Position numbers and translations under genes: made by a program
Origin: CAIKMD01 sp963729935
GTDB lineage: Bacteria > Pseudomonadota > Alphaproteobacteria > ATCC43930 > CGMCC-115725
Assembly (NCBI GenBank): GCA_963729935.1
Contig: CAVSPW010000012.1
Span: forward strand, 110,514-174,513
DNA: 64,000 nucleotides
Direction: 5' to 3'
In this document: one piece after another, positions 1-8,653 of the stretch
How positions within the stretch are numbered: the stretch's first letter is position 1
Layout of the letters: each line of letters starts with the position of its first letter
The notes under the pieces: model-generated
Database searches by the model: none
The model's input: the letters and a program-made list of their open reading frames with translations, nothing else
Told to the model about the DNA's origin: nothing

Positions 1-1190
1 TCAGCGACATACCATTCGATCGGCCGGCCCTGTGCCGCTTCGAGCTGCCTCTTTGACTGGCGCAACATTTTCGCCTCGGCTCCCAGCCACGGTATGGGGC
101 TCTTCTTTTGGCGCAAATTCACGTAGCCAGTTCCTTTTGCGTCGATCATGGTGCCAATTTTGAGATTACAATTGTCGTAGTAGACGAATTCGCCATCCAC
201 TGGATTTCTCAATCTAACCGCCAAGCCATAGGGTAACGGCTCTCCGTTCACCAACATGCCGACATACTGCTCGTAAGCGATGTCTTTCTCCGTCTTGCGA
301 CCGGGCCTGTCCGGCCCCGGATCAGGACAGAGCTTGGGCTCGCTGCGGTCTACAGCGGCATCGCTGCGGGCGCCTGCTCCCGATTGCGAAGATGTATCGT
401 CCGTCGCATTAGACCGGTAGCCGGAGATCGTATCGGGGTCGACAATGAGGCTGCCGCCGAGGTCGCGCCCGATGACGTTGCCCTCGCTGTCGCGAAAGAC
501 ATTGTCTGCTATCTGCCGGCCGGAAAAGATTACCTCTTTGCTGCCATCGTCGCGCTCGCGCGTGAAGGTCAGGACCCCGGTGCCTTGATCGAAATGATAG
601 GCAAGCCCCGGCTCGTCCGGCACCGGGCCTTCGGCGATGAGGCTGCGGTTCGTCGGAATGACGAGCACGCCGAGTGCCGCCACGGCGCCGGCCGATCCAG
701 CAGGCAAGAGTCCTGCCGCGAATTGCCGAAGCGCAGGCACCAGCGTGGGTGCGCCGAACATGTCGGCGGTTGCGGCACCCACCGTAGCCGCCGCCGCTGC
801 GGCGCTTCCGCCCTCGCCGCTCCAGCGCCCGCGCTCGTCGCGCGGCTGATCGGGATTGAATCCGTCTTTCGCCAAGGCAATCGCGCGCGCGAGGCGCCGC
901 AATGAAGGATCGCGGCTTTTGGCAAGTGCCGATGGGCCTGCAATCACACCGCGATCGACCACGTCCTCGACGAGTTCGTCGAGCGTCTCGTCATCATCGA
1001 CCGCGCGCAGAAATTCTGCCGCGGCGCCGAACCCAAAGCAGAAATAGCCGCCATCTGGCACGTGTTTGACGAGAATTTCGTCTCGACCAATCCCGACATG
1101 GTCGGGACCAAGGATGAGCCGCGGCACTTTGGCCTTGGCCCGAGACGATTGGCCTCCCGGCTCGACGACTGCGCCCAACGCCCTCTCCAC
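1..1190 (-). CDS. Polymorphic toxin-like protein, Tox-REase-5-type C-terminus (cut by window edge)
   Basis: The frame stays open from about 1214 to the left edge, so the C-terminal end is missing. About 110 residues of unrecognised N-terminal sequence lead into FNPDQPRDERGRW (about residues 110-122), a linker motif I know from alphaproteobacterial phage-head and toxin proteins. An Ala/Gly-rich hydrophobic stretch follows (about 157-178, LLPAGSAGAVAALGVLVIP). From about residue 300 the sequence reads TMIDAKGTGYVNL, IPWLGAEAKMLRQSKRQ and GRPIEWYVA, the pattern of the restriction-endonuclease-fold toxin 5 family, predicted nucleases delivered to rival cells. GTG at 1190 is preferred because AAGG lies 8 bases upstream and the only earlier start, TTG at 1211, abuts the likely -10 box. 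A cognate immunity gene would lie beyond the left edge. Nuclease activity is inferred from family resemblance only. Confidence 0.7.
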   Translation of the reverse strand, partial: MERALGAVVEPGGQSSRAKAKVPRLILGPDHVGIGRDEILVKHVPDGGYFCFGFGAAAEFLRAVDDDETLDELVEDVVDRGVIAGPSALAKSRDPSLRRLARAIALAKDGFNPDQPRDERGRWSGEGGSAAAAAATVGAATADMFGAPTLVPALRQFAAGLLPAGSAGAVAALGVLVIPTNRSLIAEGPVPDEPGLAYHFDQGTGVLTFTRERDDGSKEVIFSGRQIADNVFRDSEGNVIGRDLGGSLIVDPDTISGYRSNATDDTSSQSGAGARSDAAVDRSEPKLCPDPGPDRPGRKTEKDIAYEQYVGMLVNGEPLPYGLAVRLRNPVDGEFVYYDNCNLKIGTMIDAKGTGYVNLRQKKSPIPWLGAEAKMLRQSKRQLEAAQGRPIEWYVA

Positions 1191-1211
1191 CCGCTTGGCC
1201 TTGACGTGCAA

Positions 1212-1240
1212 TGTCTAGAACAAAACAAGAACAAAGTCAA
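1212..1240 (-). promoter_or_regulatory. Sigma70-type promoter of the toxin-like gene
   Basis: On the minus strand TTGACT (1240-1235) is followed after 17 bases by TAGACA (1217-1212). The -35 matches 5 of 6 consensus bases and the -10 matches 3 of 6. Transcription would begin near 1205, giving a short leader containing AAGG before the GTG at 1190. Confidence 0.5.
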
Positions 1241-1305
1241 GCGCAGAATCGCGGTGCGCCGGCGCAGCAGCGCTTCGCAGGCCCTCTGGTTCGGGCGCGT
1301 CGGCG

Positions 1306-2316
1306 CTATTCGTTGACCCGCTTGCCCGCTTCTTTGACGAGGCTCAGATCGGCGTATTTCTTCACGTCGATGTCGATCTTGAGGAAGCCCGCTTCCTTCT
1401 GCACCTTGAGATTGCGCTGGAGTGCGGCGAGATCGGGCAGGTCGTTCGGATCGCGATAGCTATCCTCGTGGGTGAAGAGCCAGGGCTCGAGCTTGGCCTT
1501 CGGGATCTTCGTATAGTTCGAGACGACGGTCACGACGGCATCGTGGTTCTTCGGATCGATATACCAATGCAGCTCGCGGATCTCGTCCTCGAAATAATCA
1601 ATGAGCGCGGCGCGATGCTTGGCGACGAAACCCGCGCGCGCCACGCGCATCAGGATCTGCGTCGGGCCGCCCATCGCGTCCTTCAAGTCGAAGAGCACCC
1701 GGCCGTCTTCCCTCGCCTTGGGATCGTTCATGGTATTGGGAATGGTCGTGACCAGATCCGCCTTATGCGAGATCAGCATCGGGATCATGGCGAAAAAATT
1801 GGCCTCGACCACGCTGTAGTCGCGCCCGGCCTCGAGGCCGATGCGGCGCAGATAGGCGCGGGTGGCGATGTCGGTGCCGGCGCCGATGACGTTGGTCGCG
1901 AGCGTCTTGCCCTTCAAATCGTGGATGGTCTTGATCGGCCCGTCCTTGAGCACGAGAAACCCGTTGGAGAGATAGCCGGGATGCCCGTCCTGAAGCTCGT
2001 CGGCGATGATGCGCAGATCGGTCATGTGGCCGTTCTGGATCGCATTGCCGAAAGAAGCGAAGGCGAGCTCGGCGATATCGAGCTCGCCGGTGGCGAGCGC
2101 CGTGATCATCGGCGCCGTGCCGGCGAAATGGATCGGCTCGAGCGTGTAGGTCTTGCCGTAATGGCGCGCGAGCTCGGGCTTGGCAAAGAGGATCGGCGCC
2201 AGCGAGACAGGCACCGTGATCCAGCCGGTCTTGATCTTCACCGGTTCGTCCGCACGCGCCGCCATTGTGCCCAGGCTCAGCGCGAGCGCGACGATCATCC
2301 CCATGACGAAACGCAT
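1306..2316 (-). CDS. ABC transporter substrate-binding protein, NMT1/SsuA-like
   Basis: This 336-residue protein has a signal peptide (residues 1-22, ending MAARA before DEP) and a type II periplasmic-binding fold like those of the nitrate/sulfonate/taurine uptake family. Visible family features are GWITVPVSLAPILFAKPE near the N-terminus, GTAPMITALATGELDIAEL and VIGAGTDIATRAYLRRIGL in the middle. It would bind a small organic ligand in the periplasm. No ATPase or permease lies next to it, so it either works with a transporter elsewhere or with the importer at 5.6-9.4 kb. It is divergent from the molybdenum hydroxylase genes, which suggests that it takes up the substrate of the neighbouring catabolic cluster. 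Start: ATG with GGGAGA 8 bases upstream. The ligand is unknown. Confidence 0.85.
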   Translation of the reverse strand: MRFVMGMIVALALSLGTMAARADEPVKIKTGWITVPVSLAPILFAKPELARHYGKTYTLEPIHFAGTAPMITALATGELDIAELAFASFGNAIQNGHMTDLRIIADELQDGHPGYLSNGFLVLKDGPIKTIHDLKGKTLATNVIGAGTDIATRAYLRRIGLEAGRDYSVVEANFFAMIPMLISHKADLVTTIPNTMNDPKAREDGRVLFDLKDAMGGPTQILMRVARAGFVAKHRAALIDYFEDEIRELHWYIDPKNHDAVVTVVSNYTKIPKAKLEPWLFTHEDSYRDPNDLPDLAALQRNLKVQKEAGFLKIDIDVKKYADLSLVKEAGKRVNE

Positions 2317-2546
2317 CTTGGCGTTCTCCCTTTTCCTGTCCCTGTCGTTGCCGCGAAACTATGCCAGGCCGCGCGCGAAGTGAAGCCTCGATTGCCTCGG
2401 CAAAGCGGATCATTGCCGGGCGTACCGTTTCCTTGTATTCGCCGGATCGAAGGCGAAGCTTGCCTCGGCGGCGAAATCGGGCAATCTGGACGGACGAGGG
2501 GAGGGAGCAGCGTCGTGTGCAGCGATCGAGCCGGCGTGACGGCACC

Positions 2547-3422
2547 GTGAAGCCCGCGCCCTTTGCCTATCACGATCCGGCGAACGTCGCCGAAGCGAGC
2601 GAGCTTCTGGCGCGGCACGAGAATGCGCGGATCCTCGCGGGCGGCCAGTCGCTCATGCCGATGATGAATTTTCGCTATGTGACGCCCGATCACCTGATCG
2701 ACCTCAACAAGATTGCGGCGCTCGCCGGCATTCGCGTCGAGGGCGATACGCTGCGCTTCGGCGCGATGACGCGCCAGCGCGAGATCGAGTTCTCTCCCGA
2801 AGTGGCGCGACTTTGCCCGGTGATGCACGAGGCGCTCGCCCATGTCGGCCACCGCCAGACGCGCAATCGCGGCACGATCGGCGGCTCGCTTTGCCATCTC
2901 GATCCGGCGGCCGAGCTCGTCAACATCACGGCGCTGCATGAGGGCACGCTCGAGGCCGAAAGCAAGCGCGGCAAGCGTCGCCTCGCGTTCAAGGATTTCG
3001 CCGCCGGCTTCATGACGACCGCGCTCGAGCCCGACGAGATCCTGACCGCGATCGCGATCAAACCCTGGGGACCCCGGCACGGCCACGCCTTCATCGAGCT
3101 GGCGCGCCGCCATGGCGATTTCGCGATCGTCGCGGCCGGCGCGCTCATCGAGCTCAACGCAAGCGGCCGGATCGCGCGCGCGGCGCTCGCGCTTTCGGGG
3201 CTTGGGCCCAGGCCGGCGCGGCCCGAGAAGGCCGTCGAGATGCTGCGCGGCGCCGAGCCCGGGCGCGACGCTTTCCTCGCCGCCGCCGCCGAGGCCGGCA
3301 AGCTCGAAGCCATGACCGACGCCTATGTCAGCGGCGCCTATCGCCAGCATCTGGCGCGCGTGCTGACCCAGCGCGCGCTCGAACAGGCGGCACGCCGCGC
3401 CGCCGAGCGGAGCCGGGCATGA
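2547..3422 (+). CDS. Molybdenum hydroxylase FAD-binding (medium, CoxM-type) subunit
   Basis: The product is the FAD subunit of a xanthine-dehydrogenase-family hydroxylase, passing electrons from the 2Fe-2S subunit to FAD. FAD-contact motifs ILAGGQSLMPMMNFR (about residues 30-44) and RNRGTIGGSLCHLDP (about 105-119) are intact, and the length (291 aa) is normal. The reading frame is open much further upstream. GTG 2547 was chosen because it yields the usual VKPAPFAYHDP beginning, but GTG 2517 has the better ribosome site (GGAGGGAG, 9 bases upstream) and would add ten residues. The gene overlaps the next one by 4 bases (ATGA). The matching large subunit is not adjacent but lies at 14.8-17.2 kb on the other strand. 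Such hydroxylases typically oxidise aromatic N-heterocycles; the actual substrate is unproven. Confidence 0.88.
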   Translation: MKPAPFAYHDPANVAEASELLARHENARILAGGQSLMPMMNFRYVTPDHLIDLNKIAALAGIRVEGDTLRFGAMTRQREIEFSPEVARLCPVMHEALAHVGHRQTRNRGTIGGSLCHLDPAAELVNITALHEGTLEAESKRGKRRLAFKDFAAGFMTTALEPDEILTAIAIKPWGPRHGHAFIELARRHGDFAIVAAGALIELNASGRIARAALALSGLGPRPARPEKAVEMLRGAEPGRDAFLAAAAEAGKLEAMTDAYVSGAYRQHLARVLTQRALEQAARRAAERSRA

Positions 3423-3913
3423 TCGAGGAACGCCGCGTCGCCGTCACCGTCAACGGCACCGCTTACGAGCGCGGGGTCGAGCCGCGCCTGAGCCTTGCCG
3501 ATTTCCTGCGCCACGATTTGGGGCTCACCGGCACGCATCTGGGGTGCGAGCACGGCGTGTGCGGCGCCTGCACCGTGCTCGTCAACGGCCGCAGCGCGCG
3601 CGCCTGCCTCATGCTCGCGGTCCAGGCCGACGGCCAGTCGATCACCACCGTCGAAGGGCTTTCACCGCCGGATGGATCCTTGTCGCCGCTGCAGGACGCG
3701 TTCCGGGAAAAGCACGCGCTGCAATGCGGCTTCTGCACCCCGGGCATCCTCTGCACCGTGACCGAGCTGTTGCGCGACACGCCGCGGCCCGATGAGGCAC
3801 AGATCCGCGAATGCCTTTCGGGCAATCTCTGCCGCTGCACCGGCTACCAGTCGATCGTCGACGCAGTGCTGCTGGCCGCCGAGACCTTGGCCACGGATGG
3901 AGCCGCCCGATGA
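3419..3913 (+). CDS. Molybdenum hydroxylase 2Fe-2S (small, CoxS-type) subunit
   Basis: The 164-residue protein has both iron-sulfur sites of the family: the plant-ferredoxin-type cluster in GCEHGVCGACTVL with a later cysteine in RACLML, and the C-terminal cluster in QCGFCTPGI and CLSGNLCRCTGYQ. It carries electrons from the molybdenum centre to FAD. Its start overlaps the FAD-subunit stop as ATGA, so the two are translationally coupled. In most clusters the large subunit follows directly. Here a short reading frame and a carboxymuconolactone decarboxylase-family gene follow instead. Confidence 0.92.
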   Translation: MIEERRVAVTVNGTAYERGVEPRLSLADFLRHDLGLTGTHLGCEHGVCGACTVLVNGRSARACLMLAVQADGQSITTVEGLSPPDGSLSPLQDAFREKHALQCGFCTPGILCTVTELLRDTPRPDEAQIRECLSGNLCRCTGYQSIVDAVLLAAETLATDGAAR

Positions 3914-4032
3914 GCTTGCATCCCGCGATCGCGCAAGGGTTCGGCGCCCGCGGCGCCGCCACGCGTGATCGAGCGCATCGCTCCGGCGAAATCTTGAAAG
4001 GAAAATGCCGATGGCCCGCTTCCCCTATCTGA
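3910..4032 (+). CDS. Possible 40-codon ORF overlapping the CoxS stop
   Basis: An ATG overlaps the preceding stop as ATGA and has GGAG seven bases upstream, so translation initiation here is credible. The product would be only 40 residues, beginning MSLHPAIAQGFG, and ends inside the next gene in another frame. I recognise no domain. It could be the start of a lost gene, a coupling peptide for the downstream gene, or noise. Confidence 0.25.
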   Translation: MSLHPAIAQGFGARGAATRDRAHRSGEILKGKCRWPASPI

Positions 4033-4559
4033 GCAAAAAGGACCTCGCGCCCGAGGATCGGGACTTGATCCGCGACATCAATTTGTCGCGCCTTCTGGTC
4101 CACAGCCCCCGTGCGGCGCGCGCCTCGAACGGCACCGCCATGTATATCCGCAACGGCTCGAAGCTCGATCCGAGGCTGCGCGAGATGGCGATCATCCAGG
4201 TGGGGTATCTCGCGCGCTCGATCTATGAATATGCGCATCACGTGCAGATCGGCCTCGACGCCGGGGTGAGCGAGGCCGACATCCGCGCCATCGCCGACGA
4301 CACGGCGGGCAAGCCCACCGCGCTCGATCCCCTGGCGAAGGCGGTCCTCAAAGCCGCGCGCGAATTGAGCGATGAGATCGATCTCTCGGATGCGACCTTC
4401 ACCGTGCTATGCCAGCATCTCGACAACGAGAAGTTGATCGATCTGATCTACTCGATCTGCTCCTATTGCGGGGTCGTGCGCATGCTCGCGGCGTTGCGGA
4501 TCGATCTGGAGGATCATTACCGCCCCTATCTCGAGAAATTCCCATTGCCCAAGAATTAA
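4011..4559 (+). CDS. Carboxymuconolactone decarboxylase-family protein
   Basis: This 182-residue protein has the all-helical CMD/AhpD fold. The core reads RLREMAIIQVGYLARSIYEY followed by AHHVQIG, which resembles the gamma-carboxymuconolactone decarboxylase version (Tyr-Glu then His) rather than the redox-active CxxC version of AhpD, so a non-redox role is likely. ATG 4011 is preferred over ATG 4005 because GAAAGGA sits at a normal distance only from the later one. It lies between the hydroxylase small subunits and the NicX-like gene in a same-strand run, which suggests a step in ring or side-chain degradation. Exact reaction unknown. Confidence 0.82.
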   Translation: MARFPYLSKKDLAPEDRDLIRDINLSRLLVHSPRAARASNGTAMYIRNGSKLDPRLREMAIIQVGYLARSIYEYAHHVQIGLDAGVSEADIRAIADDTAGKPTALDPLAKAVLKAARELSDEIDLSDATFTVLCQHLDNEKLIDLIYSICSYCGVVRMLAALRIDLEDHYRPYLEKFPLPKN

Positions 4560-4575
4560 GCGAAGGAGCAAGACG

Positions 4576-5637
4576 ATGCGCCCGCAACTTTTGAACCCCG
4601 CCCAGCTGACCGGCGTCTTCCGCAAGGAATTCGAGCTCTGCCAAGTGAAGCGCAGCGAGACGATCGTGCTGTTGACCAATCTCAATACGCGGCGCGAATA
4701 CGTCCAGGCCGGCATGGCGGCGGCCGAGGAACTGGGCGCCGACATCTACGAGCTCGGCATCAGCCGCGTGCCCGATTTTTCGCGCGTGCGGCGCGAGGTC
4801 GGCGAGGCCAAGGGGCTGATGGCGGCCTTGAAGGCCGCCGACCTCATCCTCACCTTCCAGCCGCCGAATTTCTCGCGCTGGCAGCGCGAGGCGCGCGATG
4901 CCGGCGCGCGCATCCTGTCGGTCGTGGTGGCGCCCGACGAGCTGGCGCGCCTCCAATCGCCGCCGGGTCTCAAGGAAGCCGTGCTCCACGCCGCCCAGCG
5001 CTGGGGCAACGCGCGCGAGATCCGGCTCTTGAGCGACGCGGGCACCGACCTCACCTGGAAGCGCGGCGAGTTCAAGGTGAAGAGCCAATACGGCTTTGCC
5101 GAGGAACCGGGTCGCGTCGATCAGTGGGGTGCCGGGCACATCACGAATTATCCCGACGAGGGCACGGCCAACGGCACGGTCGTGCTGCAGCCCGGCGATT
5201 TCTGGATCCTGCCCTATATCCGGATGATCGAAAGCCCGGTCCGGCTCGAAGTGCGCGACGGCTTCATCCGCAAGGTCGAGGGCAGCGTCGACGCCAAGGC
5301 CTTCACCCATTGGCTCGACCGCAACAAGCGCAGCGCCGACGATCTCGACCCCTATGCCGTGTCGCATCTGGGCTTCGGCCTGCACCCGCACGCCCATTGG
5401 GACCAGATCCTGCTCTATGGCAACGAGCCCGATCATCTCGATTCGGCCGCGCGCGTCTTTTCCGGGAATTTCCTCTTCTCGACCGGGCCCAACAACGACA
5501 TGGGCGGCAAGCGCGACACCAAGGGCCATATCGACACGCCGATGTGCGACTGCACCGTGCTGCTCGACAACGAACTCGTGCTCGAGCGCGGCAAATTCGT
5601 CGATCCGAAGATGATCGTCGCGCCGGCCTGGGGGTGA
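4576..5637 (+). CDS. NicX-like ring-opening dioxygenase (M29 aminopeptidase-related fold)
   Basis: The 353-residue protein resembles 2,5-dihydroxypyridine 5,6-dioxygenase (NicX), a mononuclear iron enzyme that opens the pyridine ring in nicotinate breakdown. Matching blocks are YGFAEEPGRVDQWGAGH, SHLGFGLHPHAHW, FSGNFLFSTGPNNDMGGKR and GHIDTPMCDC. The conserved HxD of GHIDTP and the His of SHLGFGLHP correspond to NicX iron ligands as I recall them. The start follows AAGGAGCAAGACG. It sits directly behind the hydroxylase genes, which fits a path of hydroxylation then ring cleavage. The family also contains M29 aminopeptidases, so peptidase activity cannot be excluded by eye. The downstream NicD, NicF and NicE genes of the classical pathway are not in the window. 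Confidence 0.75.
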   Translation: MRPQLLNPAQLTGVFRKEFELCQVKRSETIVLLTNLNTRREYVQAGMAAAEELGADIYELGISRVPDFSRVRREVGEAKGLMAALKAADLILTFQPPNFSRWQREARDAGARILSVVVAPDELARLQSPPGLKEAVLHAAQRWGNAREIRLLSDAGTDLTWKRGEFKVKSQYGFAEEPGRVDQWGAGHITNYPDEGTANGTVVLQPGDFWILPYIRMIESPVRLEVRDGFIRKVEGSVDAKAFTHWLDRNKRSADDLDPYAVSHLGFGLHPHAHWDQILLYGNEPDHLDSAARVFSGNFLFSTGPNNDMGGKRDTKGHIDTPMCDCTVLLDNELVLERGKFVDPKMIVAPAWG

Positions 5638-5646
5638 TCGCAGCCG

Positions 5647-6567
5647 GTGAAAGCCTCTTTCGCCGGCCTCTTCGCCATCCTCCTTGCGCTCTGCACCCTC
5701 GTGCCGGCGGCGCTGGCCGCCGATGCCGTCGTCGTGGCCTCGAAGATCGACACCGAGGGCGCACTGCTCGGCAATCTCATCGTCCTGGCCCTGCGCAAGG
5801 ACGGGATCGCGGTCGAGAACCGGATCGGGCTCGGCCCGACGCAGATCCTGCGCCGCGCGATCTTGGCCGGCCAGATCGATCTCTATCCCGAATATACGGG
5901 CAACGGCGCCCTCTTCTTCGCGACCGAGAAAGACCCCCTCTGGCACGACGCCGCGCGCGCCTATGCGATGGTGAAGGCGCTCGACCGCGCGCGCAACGAC
6001 CTCGTCTGGCTCGCGCCGGCGCCCGCCGACAATAGCTGGGCGATCGCGGTGCGGCGCGATCTCGCCGCGGCGCAGAATCTCGCGACGCTCGAGGATTTCG
6101 CCCGCTATATCGATCGCGGCGGGCGCGTCCGGCTCGCAGCCTCGGCCGAATTCGTCGAAAGCCCCGGCGCGTTGCCCGCCTTCGAAGCGGCCTATCACTT
6201 CCATCTCGCGCGCAACCAGCTTCTGACCCTGGTCGGCGGCGACACCTCGGCGACCATCCGCGCCGCCGCCGAAGGGATTTCCGGCGTCGACGCCGCCATG
6301 GCCTATGGCACGGACGGCGCGCTCGCCGCCTTGGGCCTCGTCGTCCTCGCCGACGACAAAGGCGCGCAGACCGTCTATCAGCCCGCGCCCGTCATTCGCG
6401 CCAGCGTGCTCGCGCAGCATCCCGACATTCCGGCGATCCTCGATCCGATCTTCCGCTCCTTGACGCTTGGCCGGCTGCAGCAGCTCAACGCCAAGATCGC
6501 GGTCGAGGGCGAGGATCCCGCGGCGGTGGCCAAGGCCTATCTCGGCGCGAACGGGTTCGAGAAATGA
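5647..6567 (+). CDS. ABC importer binding protein, OsmF/YehZ-type
   Basis: A signal peptide (about residues 1-24, ending LAADA) precedes a binding domain of the quaternary-amine (OpuAC/OsmF) type: VASKIDTEGALLGNLIVLAL, GPTQILRRAILAGQIDLYPE and YTGNGALFF are typical, as is the C-terminal PVIRASVLAQHPDIP segment. Length is 306 aa. Start is GTG. It opens a four-gene block whose order matches E. coli yehZ-Y-X-W, with ATGA overlaps between all members. Low-affinity betaine-like uptake is the family role. Placed inside a catabolic cluster, it may instead import an N-containing substrate. Confidence 0.85.
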   Translation: MKASFAGLFAILLALCTLVPAALAADAVVVASKIDTEGALLGNLIVLALRKDGIAVENRIGLGPTQILRRAILAGQIDLYPEYTGNGALFFATEKDPLWHDAARAYAMVKALDRARNDLVWLAPAPADNSWAIAVRRDLAAAQNLATLEDFARYIDRGGRVRLAASAEFVESPGALPAFEAAYHFHLARNQLLTLVGGDTSATIRAAAEGISGVDAAMAYGTDGALAALGLVVLADDKGAQTVYQPAPVIRASVLAQHPDIPAILDPIFRSLTLGRLQQLNAKIAVEGEDPAAVAKAYLGANGFEK

Positions 6568-7730
6568 GCGGCATGCCCCGCAACCGCGTCTTGCTCGTCC
6601 TCGTCCTGATCGGCGTCGCGGCGTGCCTGTCGAGCGGATTCCTCGGCGAGGCGCCCAATCGCCTCATGAGCGCTCGGCCGCTCTCTTTGTGGCAAGCGCT
6701 CGACCGGCCGACGCTCTTCGCCGTCACGGCGCTAACCGCCGCGCTCGGCGGATTGTCTTTCGCCCGCGCGACGCGAGCGACGGCGCTTGGGGCGCTCGGC
6801 CTGTGCGGGGCCTTGATCCTCTTGCTGCTCTTTGCGTCGAGCCAGGGCGCCGCGGCCTTGATGAAGGGGGCGGCGCCCGCCACGCGGATTTCGCTCGGCG
6901 CCGCGTTCTGGATCGCGCTCTTCTGCCTTGGCATGGGCATGGTCGACGCGCTGCAACGCCTCGGCGGCGGCGCCGCGATGCGCTTCGCCACGGTCGCCTT
7001 GATGGCGCTGGCCATCGCGGCCATGGCGAGGAGCGGAATTTTCTCCTCGCTGTCGCTCGCGCGCGAATACGCGGCGCATCGCGAGGTCTTCGCGGCGGCG
7101 CTCGACCGCCACGGCGTGCTGGTCCTCGTTTCGGCCGCCCTTGCCCTCCTCATCGGAATTCCGCTGGGCGCGCTCGCCGCCCGCAAGCCGCAAACCGCTG
7201 GCTCGATCTTTGCGACGCTCAACCTCATGCAGACGATCCCCTCGATTGCGCTGTTCGGGCTCCTCATCGTGCCGCTCTCGGCCTTGGCCGCCGCCGCGCC
7301 GGGCCTCGCCGCGCTCGGCATCGGCGGCATCGGCGCGGCACCGGCGATCGTGGCGCTCGCGCTCTATGCCCTGCTGCCGGTGGCGAGGAACACCCATGCC
7401 GGCATCACCGGCATCGACCCCGCGATCGTCGATACGGCCCGCGGCATGGGCTTCAGCGGGGCGCAGATCTTCTGGCGGATCGAATTGCCCTTGGGCATGC
7501 CGGTTTTCCTCGCCGGGCTGCGCATCGTCCTCGTTCAGACCATCGGCCTCGCCACGGTCGCGGCCTTGATCGGCGCGGGCGGGCTCGGGAGTTTCGTCTT
7601 TCAAGGCATCGGGCAATATGCGACCGATCTGGTTCTGCTCGGCACCATCCCGACCATTCTTCTCGCGCTGGCTGCGGATTTCATCCTCACCCTCGCCGCG
7701 CAGCTTTCAGGAGGCAAGGACGGCCCATGA
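6564..7730 (+). CDS. ABC importer permease, YehY-type
   Basis: The 388-residue inner-membrane protein has about five N-terminal membrane segments (residues 1-150) ahead of the transport domain (about 190-385), the same arrangement and length as E. coli YehY. The coupling EAA-like loop is visible as DTARGMGFSGAQIFWRIELP. It would form the channel with the second permease at 8650 and be powered by the ATPase at 7727. Start overlaps the binding-protein stop as ATGA. Confidence 0.88.
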   Translation: MSGMPRNRVLLVLVLIGVAACLSSGFLGEAPNRLMSARPLSLWQALDRPTLFAVTALTAALGGLSFARATRATALGALGLCGALILLLLFASSQGAAALMKGAAPATRISLGAAFWIALFCLGMGMVDALQRLGGGAAMRFATVALMALAIAAMARSGIFSSLSLAREYAAHREVFAAALDRHGVLVLVSAALALLIGIPLGALAARKPQTAGSIFATLNLMQTIPSIALFGLLIVPLSALAAAAPGLAALGIGGIGAAPAIVALALYALLPVARNTHAGITGIDPAIVDTARGMGFSGAQIFWRIELPLGMPVFLAGLRIVLVQTIGLATVAALIGAGGLGSFVFQGIGQYATDLVLLGTIPTILLALAADFILTLAAQLSGGKDGP

Positions 7731-8653
7731 TCGAGTTCGAGCGCGTCACCAAGCTCTATGGCGGCAAACGGGCGGTCGGCGAGGTTTCCTTCGGCGTCGC
7801 GAGCGGCTCCTTTTGCGCCCTGGTCGGGCCGTCGGGCGCGGGCAAATCGACGATCTTGCGAATGGTCAATCGCCTCATCGAGACCGATAGCGGTTCGATC
7901 CGCATCGCCGGCGAGGATATCGCAAGCCTGCCGGCGGTGAGCCTGCGCCGCCGGATCGGCTACGCCGTCCAATCGGTCGGGCTTTTTCCGCATTGGACCG
8001 TCGAGGACAATATCGCGACCGTGCCCCGGCTGCTGCGCTGGCCCGAGCCACGCATCGCCGAGCGCGTGCGCGAATTGTTGGCGCTCATGCGGCTCGATGT
8101 CGAGGCGACGCGCGGCCAATATCCGCATCTTCTGTCCGGCGGGCAGCAGCAACGCGTCGGCGTCGCCCGCGCGCTCGCCGCCGATCCGGATCTGCTGCTG
8201 ATGGACGAGCCCTTCGGCGCGCTCGATCCGATCACGCGCCAGGAATTGCGCGCGGAGCTGGCGCGCATCCACAGGGCGACGGGCAAGACCATCCTCTTCG
8301 TGACGCATGACATCGACGAGGCGCTCGAGCTGGCCGATCGCATCGCGATCCTGCGCGACGGAAGGCTCGAGCAATTCGGTCCGCCGGCGGAGATTCTCGC
8401 CCGGCCGGCGAGCGATTTCGTGCGCGATTTCATCGGCGGCGGCGCGCTCGGATTGAAGCTTCTCGCACGGCGCCGCGTCGCCGACCGCTTGCGTCCGGAC
8501 ATCGCCGCGCCGGGCGCGCCGATCTCCCGCGACGCGCCATTGACCGAGGCGCTGTCGCAGATGGTCTTGCGCGGCACCGACCGTCTGCCGGTGAGCGATC
8601 GCGACGGCAGGATCGCCGGCTCGGTCGCGCTCGCCGATCTGATCGCGCCATGA
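7727..8653 (+). CDS. ABC importer ATPase, YehX-type
   Basis: The 308-residue ATPase has Walker A GPSGAGKS, signature LSGGQQQRVGVARAL, Walker B LLLMDEPFGALDP and the switch His in FVTHD. A tail beyond residue 240 contains a single CBS-like unit (LTEALSQMVLRGTDRLPVSD), as in osmoprotectant importers where this region senses ionic strength. ATG 7727 overlaps the permease stop. The frame is open for more than 1 kb upstream, but that part is antisense-type noise over the permease gene. Confidence 0.92.
   Translation: MIEFERVTKLYGGKRAVGEVSFGVASGSFCALVGPSGAGKSTILRMVNRLIETDSGSIRIAGEDIASLPAVSLRRRIGYAVQSVGLFPHWTVEDNIATVPRLLRWPEPRIAERVRELLALMRLDVEATRGQYPHLLSGGQQQRVGVARALAADPDLLLMDEPFGALDPITRQELRAELARIHRATGKTILFVTHDIDEALELADRIAILRDGRLEQFGPPAEILARPASDFVRDFIGGGALGLKLLARRRVADRLRPDIAAPGAPISRDAPLTEALSQMVLRGTDRLPVSDRDGRIAGSVALADLIAP

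Noticed and set aside
2361..2546. N-terminal extension of the CoxM-type protein from ATG 2361
   Set aside because: The extra residues are Arg-rich and unlike the family; GTG 2547 (or 2517) gives the normal beginning.
4399..6420. A 673-codon open frame on the minus strand over the CMD, NicX-like and binding-protein genes
   Set aside because: Its sequence is Arg/Gly/Asp-rich without domains and mirrors real genes with clear families on the plus strand; long antisense frames are expected at this GC content.
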